DNA from: Halioglobus maricola
Lineage (GTDB): Bacteria; Pseudomonadota; Gammaproteobacteria; Pseudomonadales; Halieaceae
Assembly (NCBI RefSeq): GCF_009388985.1
Contig: NZ_CP036422.1
Span: 1,936,501-2,000,500 of the forward strand
DNA: 64,000 nt
Direction: 5' to 3'
The position numbers were made by a program, and so were the translations under genes. Positions 43,841 to 52,750 of this stretch are shown here, piece after piece. The notes beneath the pieces are model-generated. The model saw only the letters and a program-made list of their open reading frames with translations, was not told the origin of the DNA and did not search any database. How positions within the stretch are numbered: the stretch's first letter is position 1; each line of letters starts with the position of its first letter.

Positions 43841-44679
43841 ATCTTCGGAACTTATTGCCAGTGCCAAAACGGCTGTTTGATACGCGGAAACAATATTTTC
43901 AGCGCGACGATGCCAAGGGAAACGCGCCGAAAACGCGGTTCAATACAAAGATCGGTCACCACCGAGTGTTTGACGGTCGCGAATTTGCGCTGAGTGACAT
44001 CAAGCAAATCCGTAGCAGTTTTTCCGGTGCAACCGTATACGATGTAATGCTTGCGGTAGTTGGTGGTTCGCTTCACAAATATCTGAAAGCCAAAAAGGAC
44101 CTCCCGGAAAAGACGCTGAAAATTCGTGCGCCGATTTCCGTTCGTGATGAAAATGACAAGGACAGCGCGGGCAACCAGGTGGCGATGATGATCGTGGGTG
44201 GCGGCACGCATCTGGACAGCGCAGCAGAACGGCTGGAGTTTGTGATGGCCGAGACGCAAAGGTCCAAGGCGATGAATGAAGCGATCGGTGCGAAGACGCT
44301 CATGGAGATATCCGGCGCCATGCCTGCCGGGCTGACCGCTGCTGGAACAAAGATGATGGCGGGTCTTGCCGACCGGTTCAAGCCTCCAGTCAACACAGTC
44401 CTTACCAACGTGCCAGGCCCGAATTTCAGAATGTATTTCTCAGGCGCAGAGTTGGTCAAATCATTCGGCATGGGAATACTCGCCGAGGGGCAGGGGCTTT
44501 TCCATGTTGTGACGAGTTATAACGGCAACGTCATTCTCACGCTTCTTGCTGATCGAGATATCTTGCCTGATCCGGAGTTCTACGCCGAGTGCATGCAGGA
44601 GAGTTTCGACGACCTGCTGAAGGCCCAACCCCTTAAGAATTCAACGCCCAAGAAGCGCAAGCAGGCCTCTGCCAACTAG
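43841..44679 (+). pseudogene. Wax ester synthase/DGAT, C-terminal fragment
   Basis: About 280 codons in a frame different from the receptor fragment; a TTG at 43855 is the first start-like codon. KTRFNTKIGHHRVFDGREFALSDIK, GATVYDVMLAVVGGSLHKYL, PISVRDENDKDSAGNQVAMMIV and NTVLTNVPGPNFRMYF are the middle and C-terminal blocks of WS/DGAT acyltransferases. The N-terminal part of the usual roughly 470-residue enzyme, with its catalytic HHxxxDG, is absent, so it cannot be active. The body is otherwise intact without stops, so the loss looks fairly recent. Confidence 0.85.
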
Positions 44680-44759
44680 GCTCGTTCAGATCTTTTCGAA
44701 TACTTTGAAGCAGTCATCTGATGATGTTGCATGACACCGTATAACCAGGGAAAAAACGC

Positions 44760-46403
44760 ATGAAAAGAGAGATGTTACCACTGCAATGCTTCATGCAAAG
44801 AGTGAGCAAGCAGCCAAAAGCTGCTTACTTGCATCAGCCAGTGAACGGGGAGTGGACTACCTACTCGTATTCCGATGTGGCCAGTATGGCACGCAAAGTC
44901 GCCACAGGGCTCATAGAGAGAGGTTGTGAAAAGGGTGACCGAATCAGCCTCATTTCCAAGAATTGCGCCGAATGGTTAATCGCTGATCTGGGTATCATGA
45001 TGGCAGGCATGGTCAGCGTCCCAATCTATCCGAACGCCGGTGTAGCGACCATCGAGCATGTGGTTGGCCACAGCCAGGCCAAAGCCATATTTATTGGGAA
45101 ACTTGATGACTATACTGCTGTAGATGAAGCACTTGGCGAATGTGATCGAGTCACTTTCGGTGGATACGCGAAAGAGGGTGTGGATACACTGACGGACTGG
45201 TTTTCCCGCTTTGCTGAGCTCCAAGAACCGGTCATGCCACTGCCGGACGATTTGTGGACAGTCGTATATACCTCGGGCAGTACCGGCGTGCCCAAAGGCG
45301 TGGGCCTGACCTACAGCAACATACGCGCTTCCTCGCAGGAATTGCTCTCCGACAACTGTGACGTTGAGGGCCGCCACAGGGTGCTTTCATACCTGCCGCT
45401 TGCGCATGTGGCTGAAAGGGCCGCGGTAGAAATAGGGTCTATCTACGCCGATGTCGAGGTTTTTTTCAACGAATCGCTAGAGACATTTGTCAGTGATTTG
45501 CAGTACGCCAAGGTAACCCAGTTTGTGTCTGTTCCCAGACTCTGGGCTAAGTTTCAGGCGCAAGTGCTCGCCCAGATAGATTACGACACACTGGAAGGTC
45601 TACTGCAATCTGACGATGGCTCGACAGTGTCTGCAGCCATCCGCGACAAATTGGGGCTGGGCCACTGCAAAATCTTTGTATCAGGTACTGCACCGATAGC
45701 ACCCGCCTTGCTAGCGTGGTATTCCCGCATCGGCATCGAGATCGTAGAGGGCTGGGGGATGACTGAGACTTCCGGAGTCGGAGCGGCCAATATACCCTTT
45801 GATCCAAGCCGCCTCGGAACAATAGGCATTCCCGTTAACGGACTGGAAATCAAGTTGTCTGAAGCTGGAGAGATGCTTATTCGCGGTGATTCAGTTTTCA
45901 GTAGTTACTACAAGAGCCCGGAAGCGACCGCGGAGTCTTTCGAGGATGGTTGGTTTCGCACGGGCGACAAGGCTGAGGTGAGCACTGAAGGTGTATGGCG
46001 CATCATTGGTAGAGTTAAGGAGCAGTTCAAGACAGCCAAGGGAAAATACGTATCACCTGTTCCCATTGAATCCCTTGTATCCGCGTGTCCGTTGATAGAA
46101 CAGGTTTGTGTCACTGGGTCAGGGCAGCCGCAGCCTTACGCCCTTGTCGTATTAGCCCAGGGCGTGAGCGCGAGTAATGAAGACGTTGAAGCCGAGCTGG
46201 ATCGTTTACTCGAGGATGTTAATGCAGGACTCGAATCACACGAACAGCTGTCTGGCGTGCTTGTGGTTCAGGATGAATGGTCCATCCTGAATGAAATGCT
46301 CACGCCTACCATGAAACTCAAGCGTAGCAATATCGAATCTGCCTACTCGCGGTTCAGCGATAGCGTTCGCGGGGTTAGATGGGCTGATTCGGTCGTGGCC
46401 TGA
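44760..46403 (+). CDS. Long-chain acyl-CoA synthetase (AMP-forming)
   Basis: 547 residues of the adenylate-forming superfamily. TVVYTSGSTGVPKGV is the ATP loop; LSYLPLAHVAERA, EGWGMTETSG, GWFRTGDKAEVS and GRVKEQFKTAKGKYVSPVPIE follow in the order of FadD15-type long-chain ligases. It activates a free acid to acyl-CoA. Standing beside the BVMO/kinase/ACAD cluster, it could supply the hydroxyacyl-CoA the kinase needs. Confidence 0.9.
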   Translation: MKREMLPLQCFMQRVSKQPKAAYLHQPVNGEWTTYSYSDVASMARKVATGLIERGCEKGDRISLISKNCAEWLIADLGIMMAGMVSVPIYPNAGVATIEHVVGHSQAKAIFIGKLDDYTAVDEALGECDRVTFGGYAKEGVDTLTDWFSRFAELQEPVMPLPDDLWTVVYTSGSTGVPKGVGLTYSNIRASSQELLSDNCDVEGRHRVLSYLPLAHVAERAAVEIGSIYADVEVFFNESLETFVSDLQYAKVTQFVSVPRLWAKFQAQVLAQIDYDTLEGLLQSDDGSTVSAAIRDKLGLGHCKIFVSGTAPIAPALLAWYSRIGIEIVEGWGMTETSGVGAANIPFDPSRLGTIGIPVNGLEIKLSEAGEMLIRGDSVFSSYYKSPEATAESFEDGWFRTGDKAEVSTEGVWRIIGRVKEQFKTAKGKYVSPVPIESLVSACPLIEQVCVTGSGQPQPYALVVLAQGVSASNEDVEAELDRLLEDVNAGLESHEQLSGVLVVQDEWSILNEMLTPTMKLKRSNIESAYSRFSDSVRGVRWADSVVA

Positions 46404-46578
46404 TGGCCTATTGGCAGATCGCTGGCCGGAACCTTGTGCATCGTGTAGTGATACACGGATACATCTCAGCGTAAAGATTTGAACTAGTCTCAGTCGTTTG
46501 CGCTCGTGGTGCGGAGTTCAGCGCTTGCCAACGTATACTCCGGCGCTATCAATTGAGCATTTTCAGGACCTGACCAGC

Positions 46579-47352
46579 ATGAATCAGACCAACGACCTCG
46601 TACTCATAACCGGTGGTGGCAGTGGCATGGGCCGCGAGGCTGCGCGCCGCTTTGCAGCAGCTGGCGCGACTGTGGCGCTTTTCGACGTCAATCAGGAGGG
46701 GATGGCTGAGACTGCTGCTGGTTTTGATACTGTGCACGCCTGGTCAGTAGATATCACTGATTTTGAGGCTGTTTGTGCTGCGGCTGCTGACGTTGTGGAG
46801 AAACATGGCCCGATCGGGCGTTTGTATAACTGCGCGGCGATCATGCCCTTTGGGATTCTTACCGAGCAGGACAATGCCATTATCCACAAGCAGATGGCGA
46901 TCAACTACGGTGGGCTGGTCAATATTACTCAGGCAGTGCTGCCCGGCATGCTTGAACAGGGTCGCGGCGACTTTGTCAGCTTTGCCTCCATGGCCGGTTG
47001 GATTCCGATGCTGAAGACAGGCGCGTATTCAGCCACCAAGTTTGCGGTTCGTGCATTCACCGAGACCTTGTACCATGAGAATATCAACTCGGGTATTCGC
47101 TTTGCCTGTGTTTGTCCCCCAGCAGTTGCTACACCACTTCTGAAGCAGGGTAAGGAATCAGACTGGCCCAAGATGTTGGACAGCCAGGGTGAACCCCTCG
47201 CGCCTGGCGACGTAATTGATGCGATTGAGCAGTCCCTGGACAAGGGCAAATTTTTTGTTCTACCTACACGCGATAGTAGAATTGGCGTGTTGATGCGTCG
47301 ATTCCTTCCGGGGCTTATCTGGAAGCAAGTACACGACGTTGAGGGTTTCTAG
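46579..47352 (+). CDS. SDR oxidoreductase
   Basis: 257 residues from ATG 46579. TGGGSGMG at 11-18, Ser137 in FASMAG, Tyr150 and Lys154 in YSATK, and a C-terminal basic helix (RIGVLMRRFLPGLIWKQV) seen in SDRs that bind the membrane. NAG is replaced by NCAA (84-87). The weak ribosome site leaves the start somewhat open. It follows the acyl-CoA synthetase after a 175-base gap. Confidence 0.85.
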   Translation: MNQTNDLVLITGGGSGMGREAARRFAAAGATVALFDVNQEGMAETAAGFDTVHAWSVDITDFEAVCAAAADVVEKHGPIGRLYNCAAIMPFGILTEQDNAIIHKQMAINYGGLVNITQAVLPGMLEQGRGDFVSFASMAGWIPMLKTGAYSATKFAVRAFTETLYHENINSGIRFACVCPPAVATPLLKQGKESDWPKMLDSQGEPLAPGDVIDAIEQSLDKGKFFVLPTRDSRIGVLMRRFLPGLIWKQVHDVEGF

Positions 47353-47504
47353 CCCGATTTGTGAGCGGTCTGGGCAGTACGGATAGATACACTAGCTGCG
47401 GTGGTGCCCTAAACTGGGGTAGTAACAGACTGATTTCACAGCGTATTATTAAGGCCCAATCGGTGGGCAGACACATCTAATAATAAGACGATCAGGAAGC
47501 GGGT

Positions 47505-48290
47505 ATGACGACATCATCGGCCGGCGTTGGCTTTGAACACCTGGCGCCCCAGCGCGCTTTATCCCAACCCGCAAAGAGCGCCTTCAAAACATGGACGTTG
47601 ACATGGATAGCCAGCACATTGGCTGTCATGGTCTTGTTTTACGTGGGTGTACTCGATTTTGTGAATAGTAGCCGGGCATCCATGTATCTGATCAGCGTCT
47701 GGCTCAATGGCTGGATTGTGGTCTGGTTTCTGCGGCGCTACAGCGGTCAGCAGAAGGAAGATTTGTATCACGATCTGCTCGTAGTCTGGATGGTCAGTTA
47801 TGCGATCACCAATATCCAGTGGGAGATTCCCTGGGTCATTTTCTCGCCATTCGTGTTCGAGAATATTGTCACTTTAGAGGATCTTGTCGCGCAGACCGAC
47901 TATATGCGCGAAAAACCCTGGCACCTCTACTATTGGGTGCTTTCCACGTTCGGCGCTCTCGACCTCCGGACGGTGAACCATAACGGCACGTTCTACGCGC
48001 TGGAGTGGTATGCGTTCGTCAATCTGGCGACCACATTCTATTTTTTCCATCTCAACAATAAACGCTCACCGTACCGCTACCTGGTAGTGGTGCTAGGGTG
48101 TGGTGAACCTATTGCGACGACCTTTATTTTTACATTCTCTGAAGTGTTCGACGGCTTCGTCAACATGCCGGGGAATATCTGGGATACTTTGCTTGCGCTT
48201 GTGTGGACGCAGTATCAGTACTTTGTTTTTCCAATGATATTTGGCGCTATTGGATGCAAGTTGCTCGTGCATGACTGGCGGCATTCGTGA
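47505..48290 (+). CDS. Polytopic membrane protein, unknown function
   Basis: 261 residues with about six membrane helices (WTLTWIASTLAVMVLFYVGVL, SVWLNGWIVVWFL, LLVVWMVSYAITNIQW, the YYWVLSTFGALD stretch, a segment with EPIATTFIFTFSEVF, and the last FPMIFGAIGCKLLV). Charged residues inside helices (WEIPW, LEWYAF, GEPIATT) recall the EXPERA/emopamil-binding fold, but I cannot confirm it. Its stop overlaps the next gene's GTG by four bases, so the two are likely co-translated. Confidence 0.6.
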   Translation: MTTSSAGVGFEHLAPQRALSQPAKSAFKTWTLTWIASTLAVMVLFYVGVLDFVNSSRASMYLISVWLNGWIVVWFLRRYSGQQKEDLYHDLLVVWMVSYAITNIQWEIPWVIFSPFVFENIVTLEDLVAQTDYMREKPWHLYYWVLSTFGALDLRTVNHNGTFYALEWYAFVNLATTFYFFHLNNKRSPYRYLVVVLGCGEPIATTFIFTFSEVFDGFVNMPGNIWDTLLALVWTQYQYFVFPMIFGAIGCKLLVHDWRHS

Positions 48291-49816
48291 GGCTTCTCAG
48301 TCTTGATCCAGTCCGTTATGGGCTTGTCTACGCGATGAAGCGCAGGCCCGCTCTTTCACACTCAGTACGACTTATTGGAACGTTTATCCTGGCTGCAGGC
48401 GTGACTGCCTGTAGTCAGTTTTCGCCCCAGCAACTTGAGCAGACCCGGCTGGACCTGGCGGAGCAGACAACACAAATTGTCCAGCAGACCGTCAAGCAAT
48501 ACCCGGACACTGAAGCGGAACTCAAGAGTGCAGCCGGTTTCTTTGCCGGGCAGTTCAGCGGTGCCAACATGTTGGTCGCCGGTGGCGGTACCGGGCTGGG
48601 GGAGCTACACGACAATCGCGACGGTAGTATCACTTACATCGACATCCGTAGACTCGACCTGGGTCCGGGTGTCAGTGCTTCGCGCTCCAGCGGACTGATC
48701 GTTTTCAAGGACGGTAAACTCCTGGACGAGTTTCGTAAAGGCAGAGCCATGCCATCTCTAAGCGCCGAATCCAGTATTGGCGATAGCGGCACAAAGCGCA
48801 TCGCCTCGAGACAGGGTGAGGATTTCTCCCTTTACTACTTTGCTGAGCAAGGAGCGAGTGCCGTCCTTACGACGCGAGTGGTGAAAGCCAGCGTCAATGA
48901 AGCGTTGACGGATACGGGAGTTAGTGACATCGCAATACCTAATGCCACCCTCGATGACAGCGGTGACCACATCGAGAAGCCCCCGCGGCAGTGGGACCGC
49001 CCGCTACCCTTGATGGCGCAGCGCGTAGTCGATCTCGGTTACGATCTGCCACTTCCCTTCGGTGTGCGGCTGAACTATGCCGGCATTGACCAGGACATGT
49101 ATCTTGGTAGCCTCGATGTCGGTTTTAACGGTGGCTCAAAAGAAGCATTCGAGTTCGTGAATTTCTCTGATGCCAGTGCAGAAAGTGATTCCGTGCAGCT
49201 GATTTTCGATGCCTGGCTGTTGCCGTTCATGAATGTCTCCCTGTTGGTCGGTGACCTCAAAGGCGATGCCCCAATGCTCATATCCCTTGACGGCAACGGC
49301 ATGCTGGACCAGTTGGGAGAGGACTGCAGTCGGCCGGGGCCGAACCCACTGTGCAGGCTCTTGGAGGACCAGAGCTTCCTACTTGATATTGAACCTGATT
49401 TCAGCGGTACGACCTACGGGGTAGGGGTCATGTTCGCCGGGGGCTGGAATGATTTTTTTGTCACGATTCCCCTTAACTTCAGCTACGCGGATATGGATAC
49501 CACCAAAACCGACGGTATCGCCTATACCGCCACCCCGCGTGTGGGCTACTCCTTCAAGCTGGGAAAATGGGGTACCGTCTCACCCTTTGTAGGCGGCAAC
49601 TACCTCAAGGCGGAGCTGGATGTCACGGGCTCGGTGGATGTTCCAGGCGTGAGCCTCACTATTGATTACGAAATTCAGCAAAAGAATGTCGACCGTTGGA
49701 ATGCACTGGTCGGCGCCAACTGGGATATCTCCAAGCGCTGGGCCGTGTCGGCGGAATACAATGGCTTCACCGGGTCGCGGGATGCGTTTATCACTTCGGT
49801 TAACTATCGCTTCTAG
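48287..49816 (+). CDS. Outer-membrane lipoprotein-like barrel with SYLF-like N-part
   Basis: 509 residues if started at the GTG that overlaps the previous stop; ATG 48335 gives a more usual signal peptide (LIGTFILAAGVTAC) but has no clear ribosome site. VTAC is a possible lipobox. The next 130 residues, with MLVAGGGTGLGEL and LGPGVSASRSSGLIVFKDGKLL, faintly resemble SYLF lipid-binding domains. The second half is made of amphipathic strands (TYGVGVMFAGGWNDFFVTIPLNFSYAD in part) and ends in NYRF, a barrel-closing signal. Probably an outer-membrane protein; function unknown. Confidence 0.65.
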   Translation: MRLLSLDPVRYGLVYAMKRRPALSHSVRLIGTFILAAGVTACSQFSPQQLEQTRLDLAEQTTQIVQQTVKQYPDTEAELKSAAGFFAGQFSGANMLVAGGGTGLGELHDNRDGSITYIDIRRLDLGPGVSASRSSGLIVFKDGKLLDEFRKGRAMPSLSAESSIGDSGTKRIASRQGEDFSLYYFAEQGASAVLTTRVVKASVNEALTDTGVSDIAIPNATLDDSGDHIEKPPRQWDRPLPLMAQRVVDLGYDLPLPFGVRLNYAGIDQDMYLGSLDVGFNGGSKEAFEFVNFSDASAESDSVQLIFDAWLLPFMNVSLLVGDLKGDAPMLISLDGNGMLDQLGEDCSRPGPNPLCRLLEDQSFLLDIEPDFSGTTYGVGVMFAGGWNDFFVTIPLNFSYADMDTTKTDGIAYTATPRVGYSFKLGKWGTVSPFVGGNYLKAELDVTGSVDVPGVSLTIDYEIQQKNVDRWNALVGANWDISKRWAVSAEYNGFTGSRDAFITSVNYRF

Positions 49817-49876
49817 CCATAGGGTCAGATAGAGTGGGAATCATCAATGGATGACCCATTCCGAAGGGAAAGCAGG

Positions 49877-50680
49877 ATGCGATCGAAAATTCTAATGATA
49901 TGCGCAGCGGCACTCGTTGTGCTCCCCGCTAGTGCCCAGGACGAAACGGCCAGCGACAGTGATGTTCAGGATATGTCCGACCCGCTCGCGGTTTACACGC
50001 AGGTAGGAGCCGGTGTCACCAATAAGGGTATCAACCTGAAAGCTGGCAGGAGTTACGATACTGGTAGCCCCACGACCATGGCGATGAATGTACTTGAGGC
50101 CAAAGGCCTGCTCGGTGAGGCCGTGGGTTGGGACAGCGGTTCAGTGCGCGATAATTCTGCCGATTCTCTGCGTTTGCGCAACTTCAAAGTGGATTTGACC
50201 AACGGCCGGGGCGGGCAGTTGGATGTCAGTTATAACTTTGACGAGAATTATTTCGCTGAGGAGAGCGGCACAATTTCCTACGGGGTGATGCAGGCACTGC
50301 CGAAATTTGGCTCGATCAACATTTACCCCCTCGTGGGCCTGGGTCTTGCGTTTGGCAATAATGTGCTCGAGGACGATGGCAGTATCGACAGCGGTTATTC
50401 GATTCCCGGCACCTACGCCCTTGCCGGAATGTACGGGAAGTGGGCCATCACCGATAAAGTCTGGATGAATTACAACCCCTTCTTCCTCGCTACTTTGTCT
50501 GGCTCAGATATTTACAAAGATAACGCTTATGGCGCGGGCAACGACAACGTGCTGACACACGAGATCGCCCTGAGCTATCAGATCAGCCCGGTGTTTAATG
50601 TGCGTTACTTTGCCAACTTTACCGACGAGGTGGACTTTGCCGACGGCGACCATCGGGTTGAGTTTAACTACCAGCTCTAG
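49877..50680 (+). CDS. Putative outer-membrane beta-barrel protein
   Basis: 267 residues from ATG 49877 (AGGGAAAGCAGG upstream), with signal peptide MRSKILMICAAALVVLPASAQ. The mature part alternates short polar turns with strands such as INIYPLVGLGLAFG, GTYALAGMYGKWAI and FNVRYFANF, and ends in VEFNYQL, a barrel terminus. It follows the previous barrel by 60 bases, so the 47505-50680 trio likely forms one envelope unit. No family name is offered. Confidence 0.65.
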   Translation: MRSKILMICAAALVVLPASAQDETASDSDVQDMSDPLAVYTQVGAGVTNKGINLKAGRSYDTGSPTTMAMNVLEAKGLLGEAVGWDSGSVRDNSADSLRLRNFKVDLTNGRGGQLDVSYNFDENYFAEESGTISYGVMQALPKFGSINIYPLVGLGLAFGNNVLEDDGSIDSGYSIPGTYALAGMYGKWAITDKVWMNYNPFFLATLSGSDIYKDNAYGAGNDNVLTHEIALSYQISPVFNVRYFANFTDEVDFADGDHRVEFNYQL

Positions 50681-50785
50681 ACGCGTGTCGTCGATCGCGC
50701 CGAGTGTATATCTTGCTTGCCGCTAGATGCCTTACAATCCAGCAACGCAGCTAACGCGTGAAATCAAACTACTGGGGAATCTATT

Positions 50786-51634
50786 GTGCTGAAACGAATA
50801 CTCTTGGGTGTACTGGTCGTGTTCATCGGTGGCGCCGCTTTCAGCTATTACCAGTTGAGGTCACTCGGGCTGATACCCAGGGCTGACTATGAAACACAGG
50901 CGCCGGAAGTCCCTGCGTTTACGCGCCCGGCGATTCTGGTGCACAGTAAAACCAATGGTTTCATACATAAAGAAGCTATTCCCGCGGGCAAGGCCATGCT
51001 TCAGCGAATTGCCGATGAGAACGGCTGGGAACTCTATTTCACTGATAACGCCGCTATTCACAATACCCAGGACCTGAATAAGTTCCAGGCCGTGGTATGG
51101 AACAATGTCTCTGGTGATGTGCTGACGACAGAACAGCGCGCAGCTCTGAAAACATGGATAGAGAATGGCGGCGGCTGGGTTGGCCTCCATGCATCAGGCG
51201 GTGATCCGTCTTATCAGTGGCAATGGTATGTAGACGAGTTGATCGGCGCACAGTTTGTTGGCCACACGATGGCCCCCCAGTTTCAGGACGCCCATGTACT
51301 GGTAGCAGAATCCATGCCGGGCATCACGGCGCATCTCGAGACGCCCTGGGTGGTGCCAGCTGAAGAGTGGTATGCCTTCGCCAGCAATCCGCGGGACAAG
51401 GGATACGAAATACTGCTCACCCTGGATGAAAGTTCCTATATCACCAAGGGGGAGACCTTCTTCGGTCAGGATCGGATGGAAGGAGAGCACCCCATCACCT
51501 GGCGTCATCTTCAGGGCGAGGGCAGGGTGTTCTACACGGCGATCGGCCACCAGGCGGCGACATACAGTATCCCTGGATTCCAGCGTATGGTTAGCGGAGC
51601 TCTTAGCTGGGTAGGGATGCCCACGGCACCGTAA
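50786..51634 (+). CDS. ThuA-like protein, membrane-anchored
   Basis: 282 residues from GTG 50786 with GGGGA upstream. An N-terminal hydrophobic segment (ILLGVLVVFIGGAAF) anchors it outside the cytoplasm. ILVHSKTNGFIHKEAIPAG, VVWNNVSGDVLT, GGGWVGLHASGG, GTH-like FVGHTMAPQF, and EHPITWRHLQGEGRVFYTAIGH in parts define the ThuA (trehalose-utilisation) glutamine-amidotransferase-like fold. Members often occur with secreted dehydrogenases and cytochrome/propeller proteins like the one at 61805. Enzymatic role unproven. Confidence 0.87.
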   Translation: MLKRILLGVLVVFIGGAAFSYYQLRSLGLIPRADYETQAPEVPAFTRPAILVHSKTNGFIHKEAIPAGKAMLQRIADENGWELYFTDNAAIHNTQDLNKFQAVVWNNVSGDVLTTEQRAALKTWIENGGGWVGLHASGGDPSYQWQWYVDELIGAQFVGHTMAPQFQDAHVLVAESMPGITAHLETPWVVPAEEWYAFASNPRDKGYEILLTLDESSYITKGETFFGQDRMEGEHPITWRHLQGEGRVFYTAIGHQAATYSIPGFQRMVSGALSWVGMPTAP

Positions 51635-52640
51635 ACCCGGCGGTCATTTCTTCGGTCACTGCCCATAGTTCTGCCGCCATCTTGGCGTCAGTCATGTGGT
51701 GCGGACCACTTACATTGACTGGGTTGCAGTCTTCAAAGTATGCACCGGACACAGTGGCGAGCGCTGGCGCCGTTGCTACATAGAGCTGGGTCGCAGCACC
51801 CTGGGCCGGTGTTTTGGCGATCAGGCCGCCAAGCAGGCCAAAACCACGCCGAATAATGGTGGGAGCCGTGCGGGCGATGTTGGTTTTCACCAGGCCCGGG
51901 TGAATAGCATTACTGGTAACGCCACTACCTTGAAGTTGCTGTGAAAGTTGCAGCGAGAAGAGGGCGTTAGCCAGTTTTGAACGTCCGTACGCTTCCCCGG
52001 CATCGAAGACTTTTTCACCGCGAAGATTGTCGAAATCGATTCCCTGAGCGGGCGCCTGCGAGTAGCCCGAGCGGCTGCTCACATGGACTATCCTGCCACT
52101 GCCTCTGGCGACCATCGCAGGCAGGAGCTGATTGGCAAGTACAACATGGCCAAGGTAGTTCACCCGGAACATCTTTTCTATTCCACCTACCAACTCCAGG
52201 TCGCCGAACGTATTGATGCCGGCATTGAGTATGATGCTATCGGGCACCAGACCCATTGAGGCGATAGCTCCCGCGCAGTCCACGGCCGATTGGAAGTCAC
52301 TGAGCTCGAGTGCGAGCGGCGTAGTCTTGCCTGTCACGCTGTCGCAAGCGACTTTGGCCTTTTCCAGGGTCCGGCCAGTACCCAGCACGTGGGCGCCGCG
52401 AAGGGCGAGCACGCGCATGGTTTCGTAGCCCAGACCAGAGTTGCAGCCGGTGACCAGCGCTACCTTGCCGGTGAGATCCAGTGCCGCTGTGACATCCTCT
52501 CCTGTCGATTGCTCGTCGAAGTTACCGATGGGGAGGCTTTGATTGATGCTGACTTGAAATTCGTTTGCACTGCACCCGGAAACAAACGGCGTGCTGGCAG
52601 CGGCCGTGCCGGCGAGTAGAATCTGACGGCGTGAAAGCAT
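51603..52640 (-). CDS. Tat-exported lipoprotein SDR
   Basis: 345 residues. The N-terminus SRRQILLAG is a twin-arginine signal (Arg4, Arg5), and FVSGC at 19-23 is a lipobox, so the protein should be exported folded and lipid-anchored. The rest is an SDR: TGCNSGLG at 64-71, LNAG at 138-141, VHVSSRSG, Tyr218/Lys222 in YGRSK. The Tat route would let an NAD(P)-loaded enzyme reach the periplasm. It converges on the ThuA gene with a 32-base overlap of their ends. Confidence 0.88.
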   Translation of the reverse strand: MLSRRQILLAGTAAASTPFVSGCSANEFQVSINQSLPIGNFDEQSTGEDVTAALDLTGKVALVTGCNSGLGYETMRVLALRGAHVLGTGRTLEKAKVACDSVTGKTTPLALELSDFQSAVDCAGAIASMGLVPDSIILNAGINTFGDLELVGGIEKMFRVNYLGHVVLANQLLPAMVARGSGRIVHVSSRSGYSQAPAQGIDFDNLRGEKVFDAGEAYGRSKLANALFSLQLSQQLQGSGVTSNAIHPGLVKTNIARTAPTIIRRGFGLLGGLIAKTPAQGAATQLYVATAPALATVSGAYFEDCNPVNVSGPHHMTDAKMAAELWAVTEEMTAGFTVPWASLPS

Positions 52641-52750
52641 GTTCGATGGGCTCCGATGAAATTAATTCGTCTCAGTATAGCGAGTTTGTTGCGAATCCCC
52701 ACCGCCACAAGATAAGCTTTCGCCATCTTTCAAATCATGGAATCCGTCGC

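Noticed and set aside
43268..43867. 199-codon minus-strand ORF across the scar
   Set aside because: No domain or leader is visible, and it lies opposite the receptor fragment, which has clear family motifs.
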